From Cladophialophora immunda (taxonomy: Eukaryota; Ascomycota; Eurotiomycetes; Chaetothyriales; Herpotrichiellaceae): DNA of 64,000 nt. The position numbers and the translations under genes are program-made. This document shows, piece after piece, positions 20,130 to 31,113 of this stretch. The stretch spans positions 2,418,001 through 2,482,000 of the forward strand of contig NW_015622541.1 in the NCBI RefSeq assembly GCF_000835495.1. Reading direction: 5' to 3'. The notes beneath the pieces were generated by a model, which saw only the letters and a list, made by a program, of their open reading frames with translations, had not been told where the DNA came from and made no database searches. Position 1 is the stretch's first letter, and each line of letters begins with the position of its first letter.

Positions 20130-22168
20130 ATGGCGCTCATGGCAAGTCCAGTCCTTCTCGGTGCCGCGCTGATGGTCGCTTTCGCGATATGGACGATTTT
20201 GCGAAGTGGTCGACGAGACCCTCGACTCCCGCCGGGACCACCGACAGTACCTGTGCTGGGAAACGCTCATCAAATACCTTTGACAGGATTAGGCAAGAAG
20301 TTTGTTCTAGACCCTCTCAACGAATAAAATGCTCTGTGAACTGATGTCGGCGTCACAGATTTCACGAATGGGCAAAGGAATATGGTCCAATATACTCATT
20401 GAAAGTCTTCAACTCGACCATGATCGTGTTGGCAGATCGCAAAGCCATCTACCAGTTGATGGATAAGAAAGGTAGCATCTATTCCGACAGGCCTTTTCTG
20501 GCAGTGCCCACTTTCATGAGTCGCGGATGCCACATGACCTTTGAGCAAACTACGCCTGGCTGGAGAGAAAAGCGATCCGTGGTCACCAGAAATCTGAATC
20601 CGAAGAACCTGGACGAAAAGCATTTCCAGGTTCAAGAGGCCGAGTAAGTCTGCGCCGAAGACGCTGATGATGTAAAGCCAAAGCAGTAAAAGGGCTCCAG
20701 CGGCTGACCAGGTCGAAATGCTCAGAGCGGCCGTTTTCATGAACAACCTCGTCCACCATCCCACCAAGTCCTTTGATTATGCGAGGCTGTACGCCTCGTC
20801 CGTGGCGGCAATACTCGCCTGGGGATTCAGAGCCAAGGACTTTCAATCCTTCTTTTACAAGGATTTTTATGATTTCGTGGATCAGGTTTGCCAAACTTTC
20901 TAGGGGTCTGGAGGACCTCGAACATATTCATGCTGACGATTTGTCTGCCGGTAGTGGCTTGGTGCGATTGAACCAGGTGCGAACCCACCTGTCGAGCAAG
21001 CGCCTTGGCTGTGGTATCTCCCGGGTGCCTGGAAGAAGCGAGCGTACCATGTGAGGGACATGATGGACTCGACGTGGTCCAAGGCCCGAAAGATGGTCGA
21101 AGAGAGACGCGAACGAGGCGATGTTCGCAATTCGATGATCGACGTCAAGCTTGCCGAGTATGAAAAGGACGGCTGGCCGATGTCGCAATATGCTTTCAAC
21201 AATCTCTTCGGAGAGCTGCTCGAGGCTGGGGCAGATAGTGAGTTTCTCCCCCGTTTGCAGAAGCCTCCACGTTGACGTGCAGAACAGCTACTGCAAATAT
21301 GCTTCTGACCATCATCCTTGCGGTGACCAAGTTCCCCGAAGTGCAAGTCAAGGCGAGGAAAGAACTTGACGAGGTTTGCGGGACCGAGCGAACGCCGTTG
21401 GTGAGCGCGCCCGGCCGCACGATGTTGCAACTCCGCTGACTGAGATCAACAGTTCTCTGATTTCGACCGCCTTCCGTACATCAATTGTATCATCAAAGAA
21501 GCCTTGAGGTGGCGCCCGACGTGAGAACTCCAGCGTGGAATAGCTGCTGCTGTGTTACTGACGGCCCCGTTCAGGTCTGATCTGGGCATTCCGCATCGAC
21601 TCTCTCAGGGCAAGAAGCTCCCCGCTCCATTTCAAGCTGACATCTAGTACTGATGGCTCACAGATGATTGGTACGAGGGCATGTATCTCCCCAAAGATAG
21701 CACGGTCTGGTTAGCTGCCTGGGCGATCCATCAAAACAATGATGAGTATGCCGACCACGATCGCTTCAACCCGGACAGGTTCAGCAACCACCGGAAACTC
21801 GCCAATGACTACGCCGTCGGACCAGACTGGCAAGGCCGAGATAAGTGTTATCCACGGTCCTTTGTAAATGCGTTCTCGTGCTGACTGTCAGGGCTATACA
21901 TCACTACGGGTACGGAGCTGGCCGCAGAATGTGCCCGGGAATCCATCTGGCAGAGAGGAGTATGTGGCGTGTGACTGCCAAGCTGCTTTGGGCGTTTGAA
22001 TTTGAGGAGCTGCCAGATAAGCCCCTCGATGTCAACGCGTACACCTCGTCGAATCTTGTGCGGCCGTTGGAATATGAAGTCAAGGTCACGCCTCGCAGCG
22101 AGCAGCATAGGGACGTCATTCGGCGGGAGCTGAACGGAGCCTTGGAGTTCTTGAGCCAGTATGACTGA
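20130..22168 (+). CDS. Cytochrome P450 A (microsomal)
   Basis: Nine exons: 20130-20299, 20359-20643, 20687-20885, 20955-21237, 21288-21400, 21453-21520, 21575-21609, 21664-21844, 21892-22168; 536 aa. N-terminal membrane anchor (MALMASPVLLGAALMVAFAI), Pro-rich hinge LPPGPPTVPVLGN, oxygen-binding I-helix EAGADTTAN (split by an intron), K-helix EALR, PERF-like DRFNPDRFSN and heme loop YGYGAGRRMCPGIHL with the Cys ligand. Tyr replaces the usual first Phe of the heme loop. The seventh intron (21610-21663) uses a GC donor; the join restores SQDDWYEG. The closest relative in the window is P450 B at 31.1 kb, with shared anchor, hinge and heme sequence. Resembles O-methylsterigmatocystin-oxidoreductase-type fungal P450s. 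Likely hydroxylates a hydrophobic pathway substrate. The acceptor of intron 2 is one of two in-frame choices. Confidence 0.9.
21610..21663 (+). other. Non-canonical GC-AG intron in P450 A
   Basis: Donor context CAGG|GCAAGA and acceptor CTCACAG|ATG. A GT donor fitting the phase is absent. The 54-nt intron separates codons for SQD and DWYEG, which are continuous in P450 B. Confidence 0.8.
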
Positions 22169-22800
22169 GATTCAATCTTGGTCAAGCTGCCGTCAGGATA
22201 GGTTCTCGTTGGCTGTTGGGTAGCCTGGATAGGTCAAACATCGCAAGTATGCCAAGTGTGGCTCATTGGAGGACATGATGGATTTTGAGAGGGTCTGTGA
22301 GACCGTCGGACCATATACTTTGTATCTGAGATTACGGCCCCTTACGGAGCCCCTCGAGCATCATTTCAGGGCATACACAAGCGCACTCGACCGATCACGT
22401 GAATCTCCCTCCCGACTTGAAGCTGTCGAGCACTTCGGGCCCCTGCAACCACGCGTTGATCAACAATGACGGAGTATCTCTATCTGGCACCTTCCGTCTG
22501 CCGTACATAGATAGAGAAAGCTCGCGGCTCGCCTTCACGAGTCCTGATGCAGTATGGCCTCGACGGATGTTGAGTGCATGTGGTATCACCCACGGATAGT
22601 CTTCGGACTGTTTGGCTCGGTGGCAGCCGCTAATGCAAGACTTCACGCATGCCATTGACAACCGCTTCATCTCGACGCTAACGCCACCGAAGAGCGCGAC
22701 TGGTATGGAAAACATCTATAGTAGGTAAGATCATTCACACGATCACGAGTGACTACTTCTGTCCTGCCCATTCGACTTACTGCCCACGTGATCCGCGATC
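22169..22800. promoter_or_regulatory. Upstream region of SDR 3
   Basis: Tandem-orientation intergenic region with a CACGTG at 22785-22790, 10 bp before the SDR 3 start, and another CACGTG near 22396. Short open frames have no recognisable motifs. Confidence 0.4.
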
Positions 22801-23826
22801 ATGTCAGTCCAAGGGAAAGTGGCCATAGTGACAGGAGCCGGCCTGGGGCTCGGCAGGCTGTACGCCCTGGCACTGGCGGCAAAAGGTGCCAAACTCCTCG
22901 TCAATGACTACGGCGGCAATCTAGAAGGACAATCAGGCACCATTACCAGAGCACAGGCGGTGGTCGATGAGATCACCAGCGTGGGAGGTATCGCCGTGGC
23001 GCACAATGGGGACGTGTCCAAGGATGCCAAAGACATCGTGAACGCCGCGGTCAAGGCTTTCGGCACCGTGCACATCCTCATCAACAATGCCGGCATCACA
23101 GGCAAGATGTCCCCACACGACAACGTTGATGGACCGGCATTTATGCGCGTGCTTGAGATCGGCGTTCTCGGGACCACCATGGTGACGAGCGCTGCCTACT
23201 CGGTCATGGCCAAGCAAAGATACGGCCGCGTGGTCAACGTTTCTTCCAATGCCATCTACGGGTTCGGCGCCGGTGGTGACTGTGCTTACGGTGCGTCCAA
23301 AGGGGCGACCTTTGCAATCACGAGGGAATTGGGAAGGTGGTCCGCGAAAGACGGCATCAAAATCAACGCTATTATGCCTTCTGCAGCATCGAGGATGACT
23401 GATTTGTCCGAGGCTACGAAAAAGCTGACTGCCACCTATTTTCCTCCAGAGGTATGTTTGACCTGTTAGTTACCTCTGTTGTTCACTGGTCGCCTTGTGT
23501 GCCGTACCCAATGAATACTAATTAGATGCGCTCAACAGGGTGTGGTCCCCTTTGTGATAGCTCTGTGCTCGGAAGAATGCCCGACATCAGGGGAAATCTT
23601 CACAGCGAGCGCCAACAGGGCCGCAAGAGAGACTTTAGCGACATTTCCAGGCGTCAACTCGGAGACGGCCGAAGGATTCCTAGCAGACTGGGACAAGGTT
23701 ATGGGAAAAGGCGACACTCCGTTCCTGGGGGAAAGTACTCTCGATCAAGTCAAATACATCGTCCGGCAGGCACATGGCCAGGAAATGTACGATATCTCAG
23801 AAGAGTTCGGGATCGCCGGGAAGTAG
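22801..23826 (+). CDS. SDR 3, hydroxyacyl-CoA-dehydrogenase-like (MFE-2 N-terminal type)
   Basis: Two exons: 22801-23451 and 23539-23826; 312 aa. The start MSVQGKVAIVTGAGLGLGR, then LLVNDYGGNLEGQ with the D-Y-G-G loop and a long insert before DEITSVGG, is typical of the 17-beta-HSD4/Fox2 dehydrogenase module of peroxisomal beta-oxidation. NNAG, NVSSNAIYG and YGASK provide the active site. The C-terminal part (VVPFVIALCSEECPTSGEIF and DWDKVMG) also follows that family. There is no visible C-terminal peroxisomal signal (ends FGIAGK) and no hydratase module. It may act on a hydroxyacyl-CoA or a cyclic hydroxy compound. Convergent with SDR 4, 68 bp between stops. Confidence 0.88.
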
Positions 23827-23880
23827 CTGCCCACTCTTTCTCTAGACATACGATATTTCCACGTAGCAAATCAATTTCTA

Positions 23881-23893
23881 TGTGTGTGTGTGT
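23881..23893. repeat. (TG)6 microsatellite
   Basis: TGTGTGTGTGTGT fills part of the 68-bp gap between two convergent SDR genes. Confidence 0.9.
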
Positions 23894-23894
23894 C

Positions 23895-24792
23895 TCACCG
23901 TGTAGAATAACCGCCGCATACGGGCAAAGTGATACCTGTGACATACGACGCCGCGTCCGACGCCAACCACAAAGAACCTTGAGCGACTTCATGAGGGGCT
24001 GCCCAGCGCTTCAGATAGCTCACGTCTGAAAAGGCCTCGTGTGTGGTGCCAATGGATTTCAGGCTGGCGGCCGACATCTCTGTGAGGATGGCACCGGGCG
24101 CAATGGTGTTGACTCGAATTCCTCTGTCTCCGTACTCGAGTGCTGCCGTCTTGGTCAAGCCGACCACTGCATGCTTGGAAGCCGTGTAGGCAGGCATATT
24201 ATACTGTGGCTTGAATGCATTGACGGATGCAATGTTGATGATCGAACCCCCTTGACCCTGTTTGATCAGCTGCTGTAGTTCCCACTTCATGCAAAGTGCT
24301 GGCCCTTTCAGGTTGACCGCGATGACTCTGTCGAAGTATTGCTCGTCGAATTCGGCGGTTGGCGTCTTGTCGGGCGTGAGCGCGGCGTTGTTGACAGCGA
24401 CGTCGAGTCTTCCAAACTTGGCAACGGCTTCGGCGACCAGATTCTGGACGGCTTGTGAATCGGAAACATCGGTCTTGACGAAATGAGCCTTCCCGCCCGC
24501 CTGGTTGATCTCGTCCGCGACGGCTTGACCTTTTGCCTCGTTCACATCAGCAAGCACGACACTTGCGCCGGCCTTTGAAAACACCTAGGCTCACTCGGTC
24601 AATACATCGCACGGCTGAAAACGTGTCCAAACCCACCAGCGCTGTTGCCTTTCCCATTCCCATTGCTGCTCCTGTAATGATGGCGACCTTGTCTTGCAGC
24701 ACGGGGAAAGTCGATGCCTCCGGGACACTGATAGTCGGCACTTCTTGCGGCTCGCGGTCGTCCATCTCAAGAGATCTGATCACGCTATTCAC
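23895..24792 (-). CDS. Short-chain dehydrogenase/reductase 4
   Basis: Two exons: 24637-24792 and 23895-24584; intron 24585-24636; 281 aa. A roughly 30-residue N-terminal leader precedes the Rossmann start VAIITGAAMGMGKA (TGAAMGMG about residues 41-48); a shorter start at the second Met is possible. Acidic residue in VVLADVNEAKG (NAD preference), NNAA in place of NNAG, NIASVNAFK and YTASK. Classic C-terminus: RVNTIAPGAILTEM, then DAASYVTGITLPVCGGYS. Glucose/3-oxoacyl-reductase-like general SDR; substrate unknown. Confidence 0.9.
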
Positions 24793-25393
24793 GTTACGAC
24801 CGGCTCAAGTTGCGACACTATATGGATTTTTCAGGACCTTTTAAAATCGGGCACAGAATGCATTACACTTAAAGTCGTCTCAGGACCGTGTTCTCCCTTT
24901 CCGGCTAGCCTTGCGGACGGACCAATTTGAATCTGTGTAACTAGAACGGATGGGTTGCATGCTGCACACAAGTGACTACGCAAGGAGAATTCAAATGACT
25001 GGCAGGACCCTCCTGGTCACACTGTTGTAACGTTCCGAGTAATATTACGTAGCCTATATAGTCTGATGGCCTACTTTCAAGTCCTCCAATTGAGTTACAT
25101 CTGCCTGGCACCTGTCGGGCCCGGCGAACCTCTGACAAGAAGTGGGCATCCCCAGATACATGAGGTACTCTAGGTGCTTAGCAGTTTGAACAGGTCTGGG
25201 GAATATCCCACCAGAGGCTCATTTAGCCTGGTCCGGCAACCATCACAGCTTATGCCGCCCTTCAACCGAGCTCTAACTCCCCCTAAGTCTATGCGAGCAA
25301 ATCTCATTTCACTTACCAGCCACGATCTCGACAAGGATAATTGCTAAGATGCAATTGTGATCTCTAAGAACAATCTATCTCAGTGAAAGGAGG
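24793..25393. promoter_or_regulatory. Divergent promoter region SDR 4 / SDR 5
   Basis: Both SDRs point outward from here. AT-richer than its flanks. No gene or repeat recognised. Confidence 0.45.
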
Positions 25394-26310
25394 ATGGCTC
25401 AGCTTGCGAGAAGCAACCTCTTGAGCGGCAAGGTGGGCATTGTAACTGGCGCAACAAGAGGTAACTCTTCCCGAGGCCTGAGTCGTCTTTGATCTTTAAC
25501 TAAACAACCTCAACAGGAATAGGGGTAGCTATTGCTCGCAATCTTGCTAGCAAAGGCTGCTCTCTCGTGCTGGGCTACACCTCAAAGTCATCAAAACCAC
25601 TTGCCCAAGATTTAGTCCTGGAATTTGAACGACAGTTCGGAGTGAGTGCTGTGCCCGCGCAGGGTGACATTGGTAGGGAAGAGACTGCCTCGAAGATTGT
25701 CCAAGCAGCTCAAGGGGCATTCGCGAATGGCAAGAAGAGCAGATTTCAAATTGATATCATCGTCAATAATGCTGGTATCGCGGACCTGAAACCACTAGGC
25801 AACATCAACATCGATGACTTCAACAAGATATACTCGACCAACGTCCTGGGTCCAATCTTCCTGCTTCAAGCCTGTCTCCCATATCTACCAACAGATCGTT
25901 CCGGCCGGATCGTCAACGTCTCCAGTGTCGGCAGCGCTTTAGGCCTCCGAGAACAGACAGTCTATGCGGGATCGAAGGGCGCGCTGGAGGCCATGACCCG
26001 TGTCTGGGCCCGTGAACTGGCGGAGCGTGCCACGGTCAACTCGGTGAATCCGGGACCTGTGCTATCAGATATCTTCCGAGGTTGCTCGGACGACATCAAG
26101 AAGATGCTGGGTCAATGGAATCAGGTTTCTCCTTTGGCAAGCGTTAGGCCTGAGGATGACGAAACTGTGCGACAATGGGAACAGTTTGGGGGACGACCGG
26201 CGTACGCTGCAGAGGTTGCGGGCGTGGTGGCCATGCTTTGCTCTCCAGACGCGGGCTGGACGACGGGAAGCGTCGTCTCGGCCAACGGGGGAATGCGGTT
26301 CTCATACTAG
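25394..26310 (+). CDS. Short-chain dehydrogenase/reductase 5
   Basis: Two exons: 25394-25460 (67 nt) and 25517-26310; 286 aa. The intron splits the cofactor motif TGATRGIG (residues 18-25). Then LVLGYTSKSSKPLAQ, NNAGIADLKPLG, NVSSVGSALG and the Tyr-x3-Lys pair YAGSK. The C-terminus has TVNSVNPGPVLSDIF and AEVAGVVAMLCSPDAGWTTGSVVSANGG. Resembles 3-oxoacyl-[acyl-carrier-protein]-reductase-like and versicolorin-reductase-like fungal SDRs; the basic or polar residues after strand 2 (YTSKSS) fit NADPH. Reduction of a ketone is therefore a little more likely than oxidation (inference). Confidence 0.9.
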
Positions 26311-27237
26311 GTAGGACTTTGACATAGGACCGCGTAATGGACATGGCCTTCGCCAGTGGATTTTGTGATTTCTGTCAAAGTCCTTCCGAAGTGATTCCGT
26401 CTTGCGAAACACAGACGCTATGCGAAGTATAGGCAGGCTACCCAACGCGTGGCCCCGGTGGTATGCCCGGGGTAGGCGCACATAAGCCCGCCGATGCTGT
26501 TAATCGGCACGTCTTCCTCCTCGCAACGTCTAGATGGGCATATGCGGTCCGGAGCTTACGTTGTTTCAAACCGCTCCCCCTCGTGGATGGCAGACCACGA
26601 TCGGGCAAGCCCCATTCAACTGCATGAACATATGGAATTGCCCCCTGGCGAAAACGGAGAAAACACGTCTTGGTAGACTTGCAAGGGGGAATTTCCCTTG
26701 ACGACGGGACCTTTGGGGGATTTTGTGTTCATGATCCTTGAAGTGCAGAAGAAGTTCAGACGTGGGAGATGACTCCCAGGCCGGGCAAAGAATGCAAATG
26801 GCACTTACGGGGTACAGGGAGATCGGAAAGACCAGTTTGAACCTCCTGGGGAAAAGTGTACCCTTGCTCCCTTCGACAACCTCAAGCATAAATAGCAATT
26901 TTATTTCATAAATGTCATATAATGTTGCATATCTAAACTTCAGACTTGCAGGACGGTCTTCGCATTTATACATGCTTGAATTGGACTTATGAAACTATCA
27001 GAATTGGACTGAGCAAGCATTCACTTTAGCATCAGTTGTAGGCTTTCTTGGAGACAAGATTACTATTCTGGAGTGTCAAGACTCGCCAAAATCACCTCCA
27101 GCTATTGCAAGTTATACAGAATCTCTCACATTTCAGCCTCTCCGCCACCCGTTGTCGCTCTTGCAGCAAAGTAGACTGCTGTCACGAGAGCCTTGAGCAC
27201 GATGAATCTTCTTACATGGTAGTATCAATCGATCAAT
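26311..27237. other. Convergent intergenic region, 0.9 kb
   Basis: Between the ends of SDR 5 (+) and the MFS transporter (-). AT-rich in its second half. Minus-strand open frames at about 26570-26970 lack motifs. I see no gene. Confidence 0.4.
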
Positions 27238-29041
27238 TCAAGATTCGTGATGTTCTTCGTGCGAAGAAGCCGTTGGGTGCTTCGCTTCTTTCCCGGCGAC
27301 GTCGTCAGCTCTCAGCTCTTTATCCAAAGCCTGCTCGAAGTCGAGAGCCACAGCATCTCCGAACTTGGATCCCAATTCTTCCAGAGAGATACCAGCGGTC
27401 TGGGGCCGGGGGCGAAACAAAAGCAAGTCAGCCACAAACTCCAATCGAAGATTGTCGGGGCATCGGGTGGGGAGGTGGTTGCTTACCTCTGGCAAGTAGA
27501 ACATGCAGGGAATGACCAAAACCGTCGTGACAGCAATAAACACCATGTAATATTTCCAGCCAATCGAGGCGAAGGCCTGGGCGGCCGGCGCGGTGGACCA
27601 AATGGAGAAGATGTAGAATCCGAAATAGGAGACGGCACTGCCTTTGCTGCGCAAGTGAGTAGGCCATATCTCGCAGCCGTAGACGTAACCAGTACACTCG
27701 AGCGTACATGTAAACCACCAGGCGATGATAAAGTAGATGGCCACAGCGGCTCTTGTACCGTTGAGGTTGTGGCCGTCCAGGTAATGAGCTTGGAGGCCCG
27801 CTTCAACTGCAAGGAGGATGATCATGCCCCAACCGCCGGCAACTGCAAAATCCATGGATTAGCCACTTCCTGCTATTTCTGCAAGCTGTTTGTTCGTTAC
27901 TTACCGATCAGCTTGACTCGTCCAATTCGATCGATCAGATAAATGTTAAAGAAGCAGCCAATGAACAAGCAAACGGTCCAAACCAAGCTCAAGGAAAGTT
28001 GCAGGACGGTCCCGTAGCCCAAAGCGCCGAACAATCGCGGTGTCAGGTTGGCCAGGACTGTGATACCGGTGGACTGCGCCATGGTCCAGACCAGAAGCGT
28101 ACAAATGAATCGCTTTCTCAGGGATGGAGTCCGGAGGATGTGCAGCCAGCTGGTGGGCAGAGATCGATCCAGCTCTACCTGAGCAATGATTTGGTGCAGC
28201 TCAGCGTGTGCGACTCGACCTTGAGGATCGTCGGCCGTTTTGTGGATGCTCTCCAAGATCGTCCCGGCCTCGTCGGCGCGACCGTGTTCAACCAACCACC
28301 GCGGCGATTCTGGCAGTGAGATCAAGGACATCAGCAAAGCGAACGCGACACTAGTAGCGATGATGAAGTTGAGGCGCCATTGATAGTCCGCGGAGACAAA
28401 GTGGAAGCCAAGTGCCGCACAGGAGGACAAAATATAGCCCAAAACGATGAAATTCCCCTGGAGACCGACCAGAAGCCCTCGGCTGTGGGCAGGAGAAATC
28501 TCGCTGAGGTACACGGGGGTGTTGCTGATAACCATGCCGGCGCCAAAACCGGTGATGTATCGACCAACCAGGAACATTGCAATGTGCACCGCGCCGCACT
28601 GGAGTGCATTTCCCAGAGTGAGCAGGACCGCGGCCACCGCCGTAGCACCCTTGCGGCCCCATTTGTTGGAAATGTAAGCTTGAATGATTGCACCGCAAAG
28701 AGCGCAGCCAAAGAACCTAGGGAAGTGATGGGTTAGCCAATACGCGACAGCCATCTGCTAGAGGCGGTATGCTTGCGGGACTCACCCAGAGACAATGGCG
28801 TCGATGAGCGCGGTAGCGTTGGAACCGCTCAGAAACTTAGACAAGAACGAAACCTGCGCGAATGATCCGGCAATGACATTATTGGAGTACCCGTAGTTGA
28901 AACTCGCCAAGGTCGCCGCACATATCAGCTGCGCATTATCAGAAGTCGCTCGAGTAAGCAATTGTCGACGGTGTGACATACCAACAGGTTCTTTCGACTG
29001 GTTTGGCCCTTCAACGCGCCAACGTTCATGTGGCCGGCCAT
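27238..29041 (-). CDS. MFS sugar-porter-type transporter
   Basis: Five exons: 28982-29041, 28786-28928, 27905-28716, 27487-27842, 27238-27399; 510 aa. Sugar porter family with about 12 membrane spans. Signatures: NKWGRKG (R-x-G-R-K loop 2-3 variant), GRYITGFGAGM, PVYLSEISPAHSRG, PESPRWLVEHGRADEA (central loop), DRIGRVK (loop 8-9) and a variant P-T-H-L-R-S-K-G in place of PxxxRxxG. The first coding exon is 20 codons long and mostly hydrophilic; it splices to LLLICAATLASFNYGYSNN. The acidic, His-rich C-tail (SSHEEHHES) is cytosolic. Relatives carry hexoses, lactose, quinate or myo-inositol; the cargo here is unknown. As the only carrier of the island it could import the pathway substrate (inference). 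Confidence 0.9.
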
Positions 29042-29701
29042 TGTGTCCAGACTTTGACGATTTGGTTGCCTTGGAGCTTGAGAAGGAGGAAAGAAGTGAA
29101 GACACCAGACAGGAAAGCAGTCAAGCGAACAGCTCTAGATCCTTGCGAGCCTTTACTGAAGGGACAACGGCATGGGTGGATTATATGTCCGTAGGCCAAT
29201 CTCATAGAAGAGCCATAAATGGATCTGGCCAGAAACCCCAGAAGAGTCCCCCACAAGAGTCCCCCCACAAACTAAGGGAAATACCCCTGCCGAGCCTTCA
29301 AGTCGTGTGCATATTGAAATCTGGAGAGCCGAGTGTGGAGAGCGTCGCCTCCGGCCACGGGACTGCAGCAGGAGATCGAGTAGCCGAAGACAATTGCAAC
29401 GAAGATGATCCGTTGGATGAGAACAGGGACATGATGACATTAGAGTTGGCACGAAGGGGGGCTTGTTACGCTCCGGCCGCCACAAAAGTGTTGTCTTACT
29501 CAGTGACTCGGGTCATGTTTTTTCTCGGCGAGCCCCCGATGATATTCGCCTGGTCTAGTCCCTTTCCATCGATTTTCACCAACAATCCTCCGAGCATGCG
29601 AGATTGGAAGCGGAAGCGGCTGATCTGCAGTTGATGTCGACGTTTAGATGAGGATGACAAACACGGTATGGAGTAGAATCATTGTATATTGATATGTATG
29701 G
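29042..29701. other. Intergenic region between transporter start and ABM gene end
   Basis: Promoter of the MFS gene plus the 3' side of the ABM-type gene, both on the minus strand. Open plus-strand frame to 29634 is a shadow continuing from the transporter. Nothing else seen. Confidence 0.4.
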
Positions 29702-30527
29702 CTAAACTGGTCCGATTGGGGCCACCTGGTCAATATGGCCGTTAAAAGCCTGCGAACGGTGAATTTCTTGCTTCTGGTTCACCGGCTTGATCCCCTCCAA
29801 GATCTCCTTGAAGATTGCGGAAGACTGAAAGGTTTCCCAGTCTTTTCGGCTCCTCGTCCTGTCAAGGGCAAACAGACTATCAGAGCAAGGGTCTTGAGGG
29901 AAACACGGAGGCGTACTGACCGGATATAAAGACTAGCCATATTCACATCCAAGCACTCCTTGAGGACCGCAAAACTTTGAATTGTAACCGATGAAGTCTC
30001 GGAGGCTTTGACTCGATCGGCGCTGCATGAGAGAGTCCCCAGAAGCTCTTTTCGACGACCTTCCGGCGCCCAGAAATGGACGACAACCACGAAACTGTCC
30101 TTCGCGTCCTTATCCTTGTCGTCAGATCGCGTCAAAAAGCCATGGTGCATATCGTAGTAGTGAAGGTCGTAGTCGGGACTGCCCAATCCTTGAACGTGCC
30201 GCAAGAGTTTGTCCTCATCGACCTTCTGCATTTCGCGCTTGAACACGTCTGACGCAGGATGACCGATAAAGAACCCGATGGGATGCTGGTAACCTTCTAG
30301 GCCCCACAACGTATCCGGCTCGCCGTCAACATCTTGTCCCCAATAGTACGACGTGGAATATGGCTCTGTCGCAGAGACCTCGCATAATGGGACCAGCCTT
30401 TCTTTCCACTGCGACAACAATGGTATGTTTAGATGAGGCATACCACCGCAAATGATAGAATATGGCCCACCTTGGGAAATGCCCCATCAGAGCCGACAAC
30501 GCGTGCGAGGACAAAGAAATCCGGCAT
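29702..30527 (-). CDS. ABM-type dimeric alpha/beta-barrel protein
   Basis: Three exons: 30471-30527 (57 nt), 29921-30408, 29702-29858; 233 aa. Begins MPDFFVLARVVGSDG, then WKERLVPLCEVSATEPYST and SYYWGQDVDG, the strand-helix pattern of an ABM (antibiotic biosynthesis monooxygenase) barrel. A second related half follows (FVVVVHFWAPEGRRKELL, then LYIRTRSRKDWETFQSS). Tandem barrels of this type act as cofactor-free oxygenases, isomerases or binding proteins in aromatic metabolism. The leader just before the ATG is a CAA-type repeat. It is architecturally related to the broken gene at 15 kb. Splice joins are phase-consistent; function unknown. Confidence 0.82.
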
Positions 30528-30550
30528 TGTTGTTGTTGTTGCTGTTGTTT
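30528..30550 (-). repeat. CAA-type trinucleotide leader of the ABM gene
   Basis: On the minus strand, CAA triplets (one changed to CAG) run directly into the ATG at 30527. Unstructured CAA-rich leaders are known to favour scanning and initiation in yeasts; an effect here is inference. Confidence 0.6.
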
Positions 30551-31113
30551 GAACGCAGCTGCCAGGGCAGTGATTCAGAGGGAGTGTAGTCCGTTCAGGC
30601 CGCTCAAACTTTGGGACTTTGGGACTTCTCATATGAATGATCTAAATGCAGCTGCCGAAGGGGCCTCTCCGCGTCTCCATCTTCAGCACCGTACATGCTC
30701 TTTCCGCGGGGACGGTTGCCGCGTATGCTTCGCTTGCTGCTGCTGAGGTGGCGTATGTGTCACGTTCGTCCGGCTAGGCGAGTGTCGAGGAATAAGACTG
30801 TAAATCCGAGAAAAGATGCTCCGTGGGTCGCGACGACTGCCACCGTGCGACGAGAAACAGTCCGAAGCCCCGAATTGGCTCTGACCCCGAATCTGGGTCA
30901 ACTCTGGGGTATTTCCTGGGTGCTGTCAGTGTCACAAGTACGGACTCCAGCGTTGCTTTTGGCCGAATCAAGATCTAACTGGATTTAGTGTCGTGATACC
31001 ACCATGGCGTAAGTTGAAAGAGGTGAGACCATCCATCTAGAGGCTCAGACTCTGCCTGGAACACGAGGGTTACTCTTGTCGCAGGAAGCTGAAAGCTGCA
31101 GCCTATATTCATC
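30551..31113. promoter_or_regulatory. Divergent promoter region ABM gene / P450 B
   Basis: Lies between two outward-facing genes. No gene is supported. Confidence 0.45.

Noticed and set aside
27247..27942. Plus-strand 231-codon frame opposite the MFS transporter
   Set aside because: Antisense to exons and introns of a clear transporter; no motif.
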